This document shows positions 57,164 to 64,000 of a stretch of DNA of 64,000 nucleotides, in pieces. The translations under genes were made by a program, and so were the position numbers. Position 1 is the first letter of the stretch, and each line of letters opens with the position of its first letter. This stretch comes from JBHHUI01 sp965248775 (GTDB lineage Bacteria > Chloroflexota > Anaerolineae > Anaerolineales > JBHHUI01), in assembly GCA_965248775.1 (NCBI GenBank), contig OZ252150.1, positions 1,612,001 through 1,676,000 of the forward strand. Direction: 5' to 3'. The notes below the pieces were generated by a model, which saw only the letters and a program-made list of their open reading frames with translations, was not told the DNA's origin and did no database searches.

Positions 57164-58492
57164 GGAACGAGAATTAAATAATTTGGGCAGTTGGTTCACA
57201 ACGGATGCAAGCAGTGATATTCTCTTGGCTTCATCAGAACACTAGCCAGCAGGCCATGATGAAACCCTATGCGCCCGAACATGAAGAAATGATGCGCCGC
57301 TTTTACAACAGCTTGAACGAGAAAGATGGGCGTCGCTTTGCTGGTTTCGAAGCCTTGAGATTTGGACACGGCGGACGGAGTTACATTGCGCGGGTGTTGG
57401 GGTGCAGTCGCAACACGGTGAGCAAAGGCGCCCGCGAAGTCAGTGGCTTGCCCAAGGGCGAAGTGGAGCAGCGCATTCGGAAGCCAGGCGGCGGACGCAA
57501 ACCGTACTACGTCACATGGGGGGCGCAACTTGCTGAGAAGTTCCTGGCAGTGTTGCGCGAGCACACAGCCGGTGACCCGATGGACGAGAGGGTGCGCTGG
57601 ACGAACCTGACCCCGGGCGAGATTGTTGCAGCGTTGCGGGCCGAGCACGACATCGTGGTCAGCAAATATGTGGTGCGCAAGTTGCTGCAGAAGCACAACT
57701 ATCGCCGCCGAAAAGCGCAAAAGAAACTCGGTTTGAAGGCCGAGATTGAAAACCGCAACGAGCAATTTGAGAACATCACGCGGCTCAAGACCGAATTCGA
57801 AGCGGCGGGCAATCCCATTGTCAGCATGGACAGCAAGAAAAAGGAATATCTGGGCAATTTCTACCGAGACGGACATTTGTACACCCTGGAAGAACTGCAA
57901 ACTTATGACCATGATTTCAACAGCTATGCTGCTGGGGTCAGCATTCCTCACAGTCTCTACGACTTGCGTCTCAATGTCGGCTACATCCAACTCGGCGGCA
58001 GTCATGATACCAGTGAATTCGCTTGCGATAGCTTTCGCCATTGGTGGTACACATACGGCCACTACCACTATCCCAACGCCACTTCTATTCTCGTGCTTTG
58101 CGATGGCGGCGGGAGTAACAGTTCCCGCTACTACATCTTCAAGCAAGACTTGCAAGCACTGGCCGATGAAATCGGGGTCGAAATTCGCATTGCTCACTAT
58201 CCACCCTATTGCTCGAAATACAACCCCAGCGAACACCGTTTCTTCCCGCATGTTACCCGCGCTTGCCAAGGCGTGATCTTCACCAGCCGCAAACTCGTCA
58301 AAGAACTGATGGAAAAAACCAGCACCAAGACCGGACTGAAAGCTTTTGTCCATGTTATTGACCAGGTCTACGAAACCGGTCGTAAAGTAGCCACAGATTT
58401 CAGGGACAACATGCGCATTATCTTTGATGATTTCTTGCCCCAATGGAATTACCGCGCTCTCCCATTTGCACAAGTTATTTAATTCTCATTCC
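57164..58492 (+). mobile_element. ISAzo13-like element, 1329 bp
   Basis: Single copy with near-perfect inverted repeats of about 26 bp: GGAA[CT]GAGAATTAAATAA at both ends. A 3-bp duplication TAA flanks it (57161-57163 and 58493-58495); reading it this way exactly restores the host frame. The transposase runs opposite to the host gene. Confidence 0.85.
57256..58482 (+). CDS. ISAzo13-family transposase
   Basis: A 408-residue transposase from ATG 57256 (an earlier frame to 57205 adds unlikely residues). It has the family start LNEKDGRRFAGFEALRFGHGG, a helix-turn-helix (IARVLGCSRNTVSKGAREV), RIRKPGGGRKP, and DDE-type motifs VSMDSKKKE, LVLCDGGGSNSSR and KYNPSEHRFFPHVTRA. The frame is intact. A long antisense frame of equal length across the element has no recognisable domain and is ignored. 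Confidence 0.88.
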   Translation: MMKPYAPEHEEMMRRFYNSLNEKDGRRFAGFEALRFGHGGRSYIARVLGCSRNTVSKGAREVSGLPKGEVEQRIRKPGGGRKPYYVTWGAQLAEKFLAVLREHTAGDPMDERVRWTNLTPGEIVAALRAEHDIVVSKYVVRKLLQKHNYRRRKAQKKLGLKAEIENRNEQFENITRLKTEFEAAGNPIVSMDSKKKEYLGNFYRDGHLYTLEELQTYDHDFNSYAAGVSIPHSLYDLRLNVGYIQLGGSHDTSEFACDSFRHWWYTYGHYHYPNATSILVLCDGGGSNSSRYYIFKQDLQALADEIGVEIRIAHYPPYCSKYNPSEHRFFPHVTRACQGVIFTSRKLVKELMEKTSTKTGLKAFVHVIDQVYETGRKVATDFRDNMRIIFDDFLPQWNYRALPFAQVI

Positions 58493-58840
58493 TAAATATT
58501 CGCGTGCGATATAGATGCGGCTCGCGCTCACACCGGCACGCAGAATGCGTGCCAGTTTCGGATGATTGAGGGATGAAAATTGTCGTTTGACGGCCCCACG
58601 GAGATATTCCTTCAGACCGGGAACAGCCGAAAAGCGAGGCGAAAGAACCTTCAGGGCGACAGCATGTGAGGCTCCGGATTCTCTAGCGCGATAAGAGACC
58701 GACATGCCCGAGTAACCCAGCATTGCCTCGATCTTGAAGCGCCCGAATGGATCACCGGGAGAAAGGAGTTTGCCGTGTTCGGCCAGAATGCTTGGAACGG
58801 CTTCTTCAGATTCCATCAACAATTTTGACTTTCAATCTCA

Positions 58841-59659
58841 GGTAGTGGTTACATGTTGACTGATGAGTCTGGAAAAAGTAAGTTGTTGGCCTGCCAAACA
58901 GAGGAGCGCCAAAATGATCCAGAGTGTCATCACGCATGAGTGTTCAAAGTGCAGGAGCCTCAACATTGTCAAGAATGGTACAGACTATAAAGGCGGTCAG
59001 AAGTTTCATTGTCTCGATTGCGCCGCTTATGGAATGTTGGAACCGCAAAGCCGTTCTTATCCTGAGTTCATCAGAGAATTTGTCCTACGCACCTATCGAG
59101 AGCGAGCCAGTATGCGCGGCATTGAGCGCATCTTTGGCATCGCGCGGCAGACATTAGCACGCTGGATTCTGGAGAAGGCCGGCGCTATGCCGAACCTGGC
59201 TGACACTTTAGAAACCGTAAAAACGGATGATGTGCTGGAATTGGATGAATTATGGTCATTTGTACGCACAAAAAACGATAAACGTTGGATATGGGTCGCG
59301 CTGTGTCGGCGCACGCGCCAAGTGGTGGCCTATTTTATTGGCGACCGCAGTGAAAAAAGTTGTCGCGCGTTATGGAAATCCATCCCAGCATCCTACAAAG
59401 CGTGTTGCTCCTTCAGCGACTTCTGGCACGCTTACCAGAAGGTTTTACCAAACGACACTCACCAAAGTGTCGGCAAAGAAAGCGGCCAGACATCTCACGT
59501 GGAACGCTGGAACAACACCTTGCGCCAGAGACTGGCTCGCTTCGTGCGCAAAACTCTTTCTTTCTCCAAGTCCGACGTTTACCATGAAGCTGTACTCAAG
59601 TTGTATCTCCATTACTACAATACAGCGTGGTCCCCATCAGTTACCATGTAACCACTACC
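58841..59659 (+). mobile_element. IS1-family element, 819 bp
   Basis: Single copy with a perfect 15-bp inverted repeat GGTAGTGGTTACATG that continues imperfectly to about 25 bp, and the 8-bp duplication CAATCTCA (58833-58840 and 59660-59667). It sits in the short gap between the CAP lipoprotein gene and the start of the pseudokinase-CAP gene, 24 bp upstream of the latter's ATG. Confidence 0.93.
58863..59651 (+). CDS. IS1-family transposase (fused InsAB form)
   Basis: A 262-residue transposase without the frameshift of classical IS1. An N-terminal zinc ribbon (ECSKCRSLNIVKNG, then FHCLDCAAYG) and helix-turn-helix (RGIERIFGIARQTLARWI) are followed by the DDE core: LELDELWSFVRTK, CSFSDFWHAYQKVLP and HVERWNNTLRQRLARFVRKTLSFSK (in parts). 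ATG 58863 or 58914 could be the start. Confidence 0.9.
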   Translation: MSLEKVSCWPAKQRSAKMIQSVITHECSKCRSLNIVKNGTDYKGGQKFHCLDCAAYGMLEPQSRSYPEFIREFVLRTYRERASMRGIERIFGIARQTLARWILEKAGAMPNLADTLETVKTDDVLELDELWSFVRTKNDKRWIWVALCRRTRQVVAYFIGDRSEKSCRALWKSIPASYKACCSFSDFWHAYQKVLPNDTHQSVGKESGQTSHVERWNNTLRQRLARFVRKTLSFSKSDVYHEAVLKLYLHYYNTAWSPSVTM

Positions 59660-59676
59660 CAATCTCACTCTGCAGA

Positions 59677-60480
59677 TCACGGTGTCGCAAAATTCTGAAC
59701 AACCATCCACCCCTGACCATTCCAGGCAACTCCGACACCCACAAGCGAATAACTTGTAGAGAGAATTCCGGCAGCGTGCGGTGGATCCGCCATAAACCAA
59801 TCGATCGCACGTCCCGGAAAATCGGGCAGTTCGACAGAGCCGCTCCAGTATATGTTTTCTCCTCCACGAGAATATCCAGAGGCGAGGATGGCCTCCCGCG
59901 CCAGCGCTGCACCTGTGAGCGGATCGTAGTGGCTAAAATAGCTGCGAGCAATCATGTCATTCAGCCGTTTACGAGCAATTGCCATGATCGTTTCGTCGCG
60001 CCCAAATGGGGCAAGACCGAAGAGAGTACGTTGTTGATTGCTTAAGTCAATGATTGCCTGGGCTGCATAAGCGAGATCGTCGACGGGTGTAGGAACGTCA
60101 GACTGCGTCAAATTTTGTGGCGCGGTGGGCGTCGGGAAAACCTGAATTGGCATTGGACTTGACGGGCGCAAGGTCTCGCTGGGAGGTGGAGCAGCGGCAT
60201 GCGTCGGATGGGAATCTTGCAATGGTATATGCGGCTGTCTGGTCACGCTTTCCCCCCCATTCCCATTGGAGATCACGGCTGTCGCGGTGGCTGGCTCGTT
60301 AGCACTATCAGTCTCCGTTATCAGATGGACTGATCGTTCTATGGGCGTTGTCGTATGGGCGACGACCCGAGAAGTAAACGATGTACTCGCGGGCGAGAGA
60401 CAACCGGCCAAAAAGAATGCCAAGAGAACGTTCAATCCATATAAATGTACTCGATTTTCATCTTTATGTATTCTCTTCAT
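59677..60480 (-). CDS. CAP-domain lipoprotein
   Basis: A 267-residue lipoprotein from ATG 60480. The signal peptide ends FFLAGC (Cys27). A Thr/Pro/Ser-rich spacer (about 30-135) leads to a CAP/SCP domain (about 140-265) with DLSNQQRTLFGLAPF, YFSHYDP, GGENIYW and PPHAAGIL; the last should be HxAxIL and keeps the histidine. The CAP domain is of the same bacterial type as in the pseudokinase-CAP genes downstream. Without the IS1 element the gap to the next gene would be about 33 bp, so it was probably the first gene of a three-gene operon. Confidence 0.87.
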   Translation of the reverse strand: MKRIHKDENRVHLYGLNVLLAFFLAGCLSPASTSFTSRVVAHTTTPIERSVHLITETDSANEPATATAVISNGNGGESVTRQPHIPLQDSHPTHAAAPPPSETLRPSSPMPIQVFPTPTAPQNLTQSDVPTPVDDLAYAAQAIIDLSNQQRTLFGLAPFGRDETIMAIARKRLNDMIARSYFSHYDPLTGAALAREAILASGYSRGGENIYWSGSVELPDFPGRAIDWFMADPPHAAGILSTSYSLVGVGVAWNGQGWMVVQNFATP

Positions 60481-60589
60481 TATAAATTTGCGCGCCAACT
60501 GTAGGCGGCATAAATCGGGTATAAAATTGTTAGAAAGCAGATAGAGTTACAATGTTGCCGCGCTTTAGGTTATTGAATACAAACTATCG

Positions 60590-60961
60590 ATGCTGAGCCC
60601 CCCAGATTCCGAAATATTCGCGCAACAAGTTTTCGAAATCGTTAATACTATTCCGCAGGGTCGGGTTACAACCTACGGCATTATCGCTCGTCTGATCCCG
60701 CCCCCCGCAGGTGTTTCACAAGAAGATCACTCCCGACTTGGACCACGTTGGGTGGGAAACGCCATGCACAATTGCCCTCCCGAGCTCCCCTGGCAGCGTG
60801 TAATAAATGCAAAGGGCGAGATCAGCCCGCGTCGTGGAGCCATGCAGCAACGCATATTGCTTGAAAATGAAGGCGTCATCTTCGACGAGAATGACATTGT
60901 AGATTTGACAACATATGGCTGGCCGGAAGACGACAACGACCACCAACTACGACTACTATGA
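60590..60961 (+). CDS. Alkyltransferase-like (ATL) DNA-repair protein
   Basis: A 123-residue protein of the MGMT DNA-binding domain family. IPQGRVTTYGIIARL is the recognition helix region, and ELPWQRVIN (Pro67-Trp68) replaces the PCHRV active site: the acceptor Cys is absent. This is the mark of ATL proteins, which bind O6-alkylguanine and hand it to nucleotide excision repair instead of removing the alkyl group. Length fits ATL. It is divergent from the CAP lipoprotein gene. Confidence 0.85.
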   Translation: MLSPPDSEIFAQQVFEIVNTIPQGRVTTYGIIARLIPPPAGVSQEDHSRLGPRWVGNAMHNCPPELPWQRVINAKGEISPRRGAMQQRILLENEGVIFDENDIVDLTTYGWPEDDNDHQLRLL

Positions 60962-61020
60962 GCAATTCGCAGCTCCCTTCATTTGTCGGTTTGAACGTGT
61001 GCCCATAATATAGATTTCAA

Positions 61021-62094
61021 ATGTCTTCACTTCACGAATACGTCGGTAATCTTCATATGCACACGCCTTACTCAGACGGCGAACTCTATCATGATGATAT
61101 TGCACAGGCCGCTTTAACAGCACAACTCGACTTCGTTATCGTCACCGACCACAATGTTCGAGTGCGCGGCCCGGAAGGCTATCGTGAGTGCGAAAACGGT
61201 CGCCGGGTACTGGTGCTCATCGGCGAAGAAGTACATGACGTCACACGTCGGCCGCAGGCGAATCATTTGCTCGTGTTCGGAGCGAAGCATGGTCTCGCTC
61301 CCAAAGCAGCCAACCCCCAAGATTTGATCAATGCCGTTCAATCCGCGGGCGGCTTCTGTTTCCTAGCACATCCCTTCGAGATAGCCGCGCCTGTATTCAA
61401 CAAAGCAGCCATCCCGTGGGAAGACTGGCATGTGAGTGGATACTGTGGCATTGAATTATGGAACTACATGAGTGAATTTAAATCACTCATGGAGAGTAAA
61501 ACTACTGCCGTCAAATATGCCCTTAACCCAGAGACCGGAATTGTTGGCCCTTTCCCGGATGCGCTCGCCAAGTGGGATGAACTGCTGAGTACTGGCAAGC
61601 GCGTGAACGTAGTGGGGAATGCGGACGCACACGGAACCACTTACACACACGGGCGCATGTCACGCGTGCTATTCCCGTACGAGTATCTCTTCAAAACAGT
61701 GAACACACACATTTTGCTCGAGAATGAACTAACTGGCGAATTCGAAGATGATGAAAAAAGAGTGTATTCGGCAATGCGTTCCGGGCGATGCTTCATCGGT
61801 TACGACCTCCCCCATTCCACACGTGGCTTCCGCTTCTCTGCACAGGGTGAGCGGGAACGGTGCATGATGGGAGACGAAATCACCGCTGGTACGGGCGTGA
61901 CTTTGCAAGCATCGGCTCCGGCGCAATGCGAGCTGCGCATCGTCCTCAACGGAGATACCCTCCAGCAACGCGAGAAGGGCACGCACCTTACCCACATCAC
62001 TTCCAAACCTGGGGCGTATCGGGTAGAAGCCTATATTGATTTCAATGGAGCGCGGCGTGGTTGGATCTTTAGCAATCCGATCTATATTGTCTGA
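61021..62094 (+). CDS. PHP-domain phosphoesterase-like protein
   Basis: A 357-residue protein with a PHP domain at the N-terminus: NLHMHTPYSDGEL (His-x-His), VIVTDHNVRV, and later metal-ligand candidates LIGEEVHDVT, FLAHPFE and GNADAHG. The C-terminal 80 residues form a beta-rich add-on. It fits the stand-alone CehA/McbA-type PHP phosphoesterases; substrate unknown. It is in line with the ATL gene, 59 bp away. Confidence 0.85.
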   Translation: MSSLHEYVGNLHMHTPYSDGELYHDDIAQAALTAQLDFVIVTDHNVRVRGPEGYRECENGRRVLVLIGEEVHDVTRRPQANHLLVFGAKHGLAPKAANPQDLINAVQSAGGFCFLAHPFEIAAPVFNKAAIPWEDWHVSGYCGIELWNYMSEFKSLMESKTTAVKYALNPETGIVGPFPDALAKWDELLSTGKRVNVVGNADAHGTTYTHGRMSRVLFPYEYLFKTVNTHILLENELTGEFEDDEKRVYSAMRSGRCFIGYDLPHSTRGFRFSAQGERERCMMGDEITAGTGVTLQASAPAQCELRIVLNGDTLQQREKGTHLTHITSKPGAYRVEAYIDFNGARRGWIFSNPIYIV

Positions 62095-62147
62095 TTCGCG
62101 CTAATCATATCCAATAGCAATTGCTCCTCATTTTGAATTACCCTAAG

Positions 62148-63666
62148 CTCGACTTTGTACGTTTCAAGTAGCGTAACAAGCCATATTTAGCAGAGAATCG
62201 AGCAATGCGCGCGGGACTTTTACGATATCGGGCTGCGACGGCGACATGGAAAAACCACTTGCCATCGGCCAGAGTTCACGCCGCACAGTTGCGATTGCAT
62301 CAGAGAATGTTGGCAAAGGTTTGGCATACCAGGCAGCCGTTCGCACAGGGATTGGGTCATGCACATGCAACTTGTGAGCCGCCAGCGTGATCCAGGAAAA
62401 CAGTCCTAGCAGCACCGGCGTGACGCGCGCGATGGCGGCATCGGACCACTGGCGCTGTGTCTCAACTCCGAGGTGGGCGCGCACTTCTTCGAACGTGACT
62501 TCCAGCTGCCAGCGTTGTACGAACCAGGTGATGACCTGTACCGGGTCAGCCCAGCGGTCCGTGCACAGCAAAGCTTGCGGCTTGAATTTGTCCTCAGGGT
62601 CGCGGATGAGAACCCAGCGCAGCGGCACAGTGGGCATCCCGCCGTGATACCAGACCGCTGTGCCGGCGGTGATTTCTACCGTGCGTTGTTTGTTGCTGTA
62701 CCAGGCGACCGTGGTCTTCGTCCAAGCCGTTTCCGGGTCGTTCAGCCGGGCTTGCAATGTGGGTAAGCGGGCCCCCTTCCAGTGACCCAGGCCCCACTGG
62801 ACTGGGTGCGCCGTGGCCAGCCGAGCTGTTCGGGCTTGCGCGGCGGTGCCGGTTGATACAGGGCTGCTGCGTCCAGACGCAGACGTGTGACGACCGCCAC
62901 CGGCTCGGAGAGCGACTGACAGGCATGCAGGAATTCCAGCGCGGCGTAGCTATTGTCGGCCACAAGCACCAACTTTCGGCTGGGCAACCAGCGGCGCAGC
63001 TGGAAGACCATTTGGCGCGCCCAGTCGAGTACCGTTTTATGAGCGCGCGCTTTGTCCGCATAATATCGCTGAGAAGGCGCCAACAGTGTAAACACTGGCA
63101 GCGCCCACACGCGTATCGCCCATGGAATGTGTACAAGCCACATCAGGCTGATCCAGCGCAAGCCGCTGGCCTTCACGAAGTGACCCCCGCTCGAACGCAC
63201 GGCGTCGCGATAGATGCCGCGCGCCTTGATACGACGACCCCAGCGACGTTCGATAGTTTCATCGATTCCAAACACCAAAGTCTCGTCACCGTAATCAAAG
63301 TGCTGCAAAAGCAACGCAAGCAACAATTGGCTCAACTTACGTGCCGACCAGGTCGCGCGATTGAGCACGTGGTGAAACTTCGCAAAATTACCGGCACTGC
63401 TCAGCCCCACACTTGCCGGGTACGGCAGTACTCGGTTACGCGCAGCGCAGCCGTCACCGTCCGCAAGTGCGGCGTCAGGATCGAACCGACCAGAAGCACC
63501 TGAGCTTTCCACCAAGTGCGCTTTTCGAACACTGTCGCGAAGGGCTTTAGCAAGTCTATAATGTCCGTGGGCAAGGTGAGCATTTTCCGACCTTTCTTGA
63601 TCCAAAGGTCAGCTTACCTTGCCTTTCTATTTATGAGAAATCAGTCCCCAAATGTACAAAGTCGAG
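62148..63666 (-). mobile_element. IS4/IS701-superfamily element, 1519 bp, copy 2
   Basis: Second copy of the element at 21327-22831, in the same orientation, with CTCGACTTTGTAC ends and a 5-bp duplication CTAAG (62143-62147 and 63667-63671). It is 14 bp longer than copy 1 owing to an extra 11 bp at 62743-62753 and an extra 3 bp near 62865. It lies between the PHP and TatA genes. Confidence 0.9.
62164..63605 (-). pseudogene. Frameshifted DDE transposase (copy 2)
   Basis: The transposase is split into two overlapping frames, 62742-63605 (N-terminal 287 codons) and 62164-62757 and beyond (C-terminal part). Frame 1 stops at HCKPG; the other frame reads KGARLPTLQARLNDPETAW, which looks like natural protein. 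One extra base in the G-run (C-run 62772-62776 on the plus strand) would join them as GRGARLPTLQARLNDPE. The copy at 21343-22770 keeps an open frame only because it lacks the 11 bp here. Programmed frameshifting is possible but no convincing slippery site was seen. Confidence 0.75.
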
Positions 63667-63737
63667 CTAAGATGACATCAGACTAGGAATGTGAGACAAT
63701 TGATTTATGTTTGTTTTAACCCAAACGGAGGACTAGT

Positions 63738-63932
63738 ATGCCGATTCGCTTCGGTTCTACCGAGCTCATAATCATCCTTGTAATCGTCCTGATCTTATTC
63801 GGCGTTGGCCGAATTGGCCGCATTGGCGGTGAACTAGGCAAAGGTATTCGCGAATTCCGACGCGGAATAAGGGACACGGACATCAACGGCGAGAACAACG
63901 ACGAGAACAGTGACGAAGAGAGCGACTCTTAG
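63738..63932 (+). CDS. tatA: TatA/E-like twin-arginine translocase subunit
   Basis: A 64-residue protein with an N-terminal helix and amphipathic helix in the TatA order: FGSTELIIILVIVLILFG, then GRIGGELGKGIREFRRG, and an acidic Asn/Asp/Glu-rich tail. It forms the pore-type component of the Tat export pathway for folded proteins. Whether it acts as TatA or TatE cannot be told. A GGAGG ribosome binding site precedes the ATG. No tatC is present in this window. Confidence 0.9.
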   Translation: MPIRFGSTELIIILVIVLILFGVGRIGRIGGELGKGIREFRRGIRDTDINGENNDENSDEESDS

Positions 63933-64000
63933 CTTTCGAATCGTTCCCCTTCATCACTCTTGTAACTACTCGAACGATCAGTCCCACGACGTCTATATTT

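Larger units (their letters stand above)
54395..58816 (-). pseudogene. Double pseudokinase-CAP protein, broken by an ISAzo13-like element and a stop codon
   Basis: The N-terminal part (58816-58493) and the rest (57160-54395) join in frame at REYL-AGGSTKDR when the 1329-bp IS and one TAA copy are removed, giving 1029 codons. One further lesion remains: TAA at 57104-57106 interrupts FTEE-VRALVKEIGPAL. Domain 1 has AVALKVL, HQMLRPANILF (Met for HRD Asp) and an intact-looking ADFG; domain 2 has QAALKIL, HQSIKPSNIHF (Ser for Asp) and AEVG. A membrane helix (about residue 580 of the 902-codon frame that starts at GTG 57103), an acidic Thr/Glu-rich stalk and a CAP domain (YFSHNDP, GENLFI, SPGHRANIL) follow. 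It is a paralogue of the 965-residue protein. Confidence 0.83.

Noticed and set aside
57196..58473. A 425-codon open frame on the minus strand across the ISAzo13-like element
   Set aside because: It is the exact antisense of the transposase, with no domain and unnatural composition; the plus-strand frame has all family motifs.
57164..58492. ISAzo13-like element without target duplication
   Set aside because: With the ends set at GGAAC and GGAAT a TAA duplication appears and the host frame is restored exactly, which supports these limits.
1..64000. Search for tRNA, rRNA, CRISPR arrays and phage genes
   Set aside because: No cloverleaf-like sequence, conserved rRNA stretch, regular short repeats or phage structural genes were seen by eye.

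Overview
This window looks like a chromosomal segment of a member of the Chloroflexota, probably the Anaerolineae or a close relative. This is inferred from protein style only: envelope proteins with long Thr/Pro-rich (TPT) linkers, zinc-ribbon/LysM membrane proteins, TolB-like and LVIVD propeller lipoproteins, many Ser/Thr kinase-like receptors, CAP-domain proteins, and an F420-type luciferase-like oxidoreductase. No rRNA, tRNA or CRISPR array was seen.

Layout. 1-7534: the 5' part of an F420-type oxidoreductase, a propeller lipoprotein, a DUF423 membrane protein, a DsbA-like protein, a HdrD-like iron-sulfur membrane protein and a GT-C glycosyltransferase. 7598-21316: an IS-split PH-like membrane protein, a LysM/beta-lytic M23 peptidase, an AI-2E-type permease, a GAF histidine kinase, an HD protein, two zinc-ribbon/LysM paralogues, a SGNH hydrolase gene broken by an IS and a frameshift, and a DUF255 thioredoxin-fold protein. 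22920-33916: Nudix hydrolase, membrane protein, subtilase, an ABC exporter of MacB type, an LVIVD propeller, thiolase, alanine racemase and a degenerate GGDEF protein. 33935-45534: an intact PknB-type receptor kinase, a TolB-like protein, a double pseudokinase and an M23 lipoprotein (both split by IS elements) and an unrecognised gene. 45588-51285: DUF971, TM2, SH3-like, cNMP/SpoIIE phosphatase, PolX, zinc ribbon, deaminase and MBL hydrolase. 51490-60480: a CAP-domain cluster. 60590-63932: an alkyltransferase-like protein, a PHP protein and TatA.

Eight insertion sequences of six types cover 10.4 kb (about 16%). Seven have target duplications of 5-8 bp and one has 3 bp. Five lie inside genes. 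In four of these the host frame is rebuilt exactly by removing the element plus one copy of the duplication; in the SGNH gene one further 1-bp frameshift remains. The invasion is therefore recent. Separate point decay is also present: a frameshift in the SGNH gene, an in-frame stop in a pseudokinase-CAP gene, and a frameshift that cuts the signal peptide off the LVIVD protein.

The most unusual content is at 51490-60480. After removing two IS elements it becomes a tight three-gene minus-strand operon: a CAP-domain lipoprotein, then two proteins of about 1029 and 965 residues. Each of the two carries two cytoplasmic kinase-like domains, one membrane helix, a Thr/Pro-rich stalk and an external CAP domain. 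All six kinase-like domains of this type in the window (including the 632-residue relative at 38876-42260) have lost the catalytic Asp of the HRD motif, while the nearby 780-residue kinase keeps it. I propose, as inference, a membrane-spanning pseudokinase-CAP receptor system.
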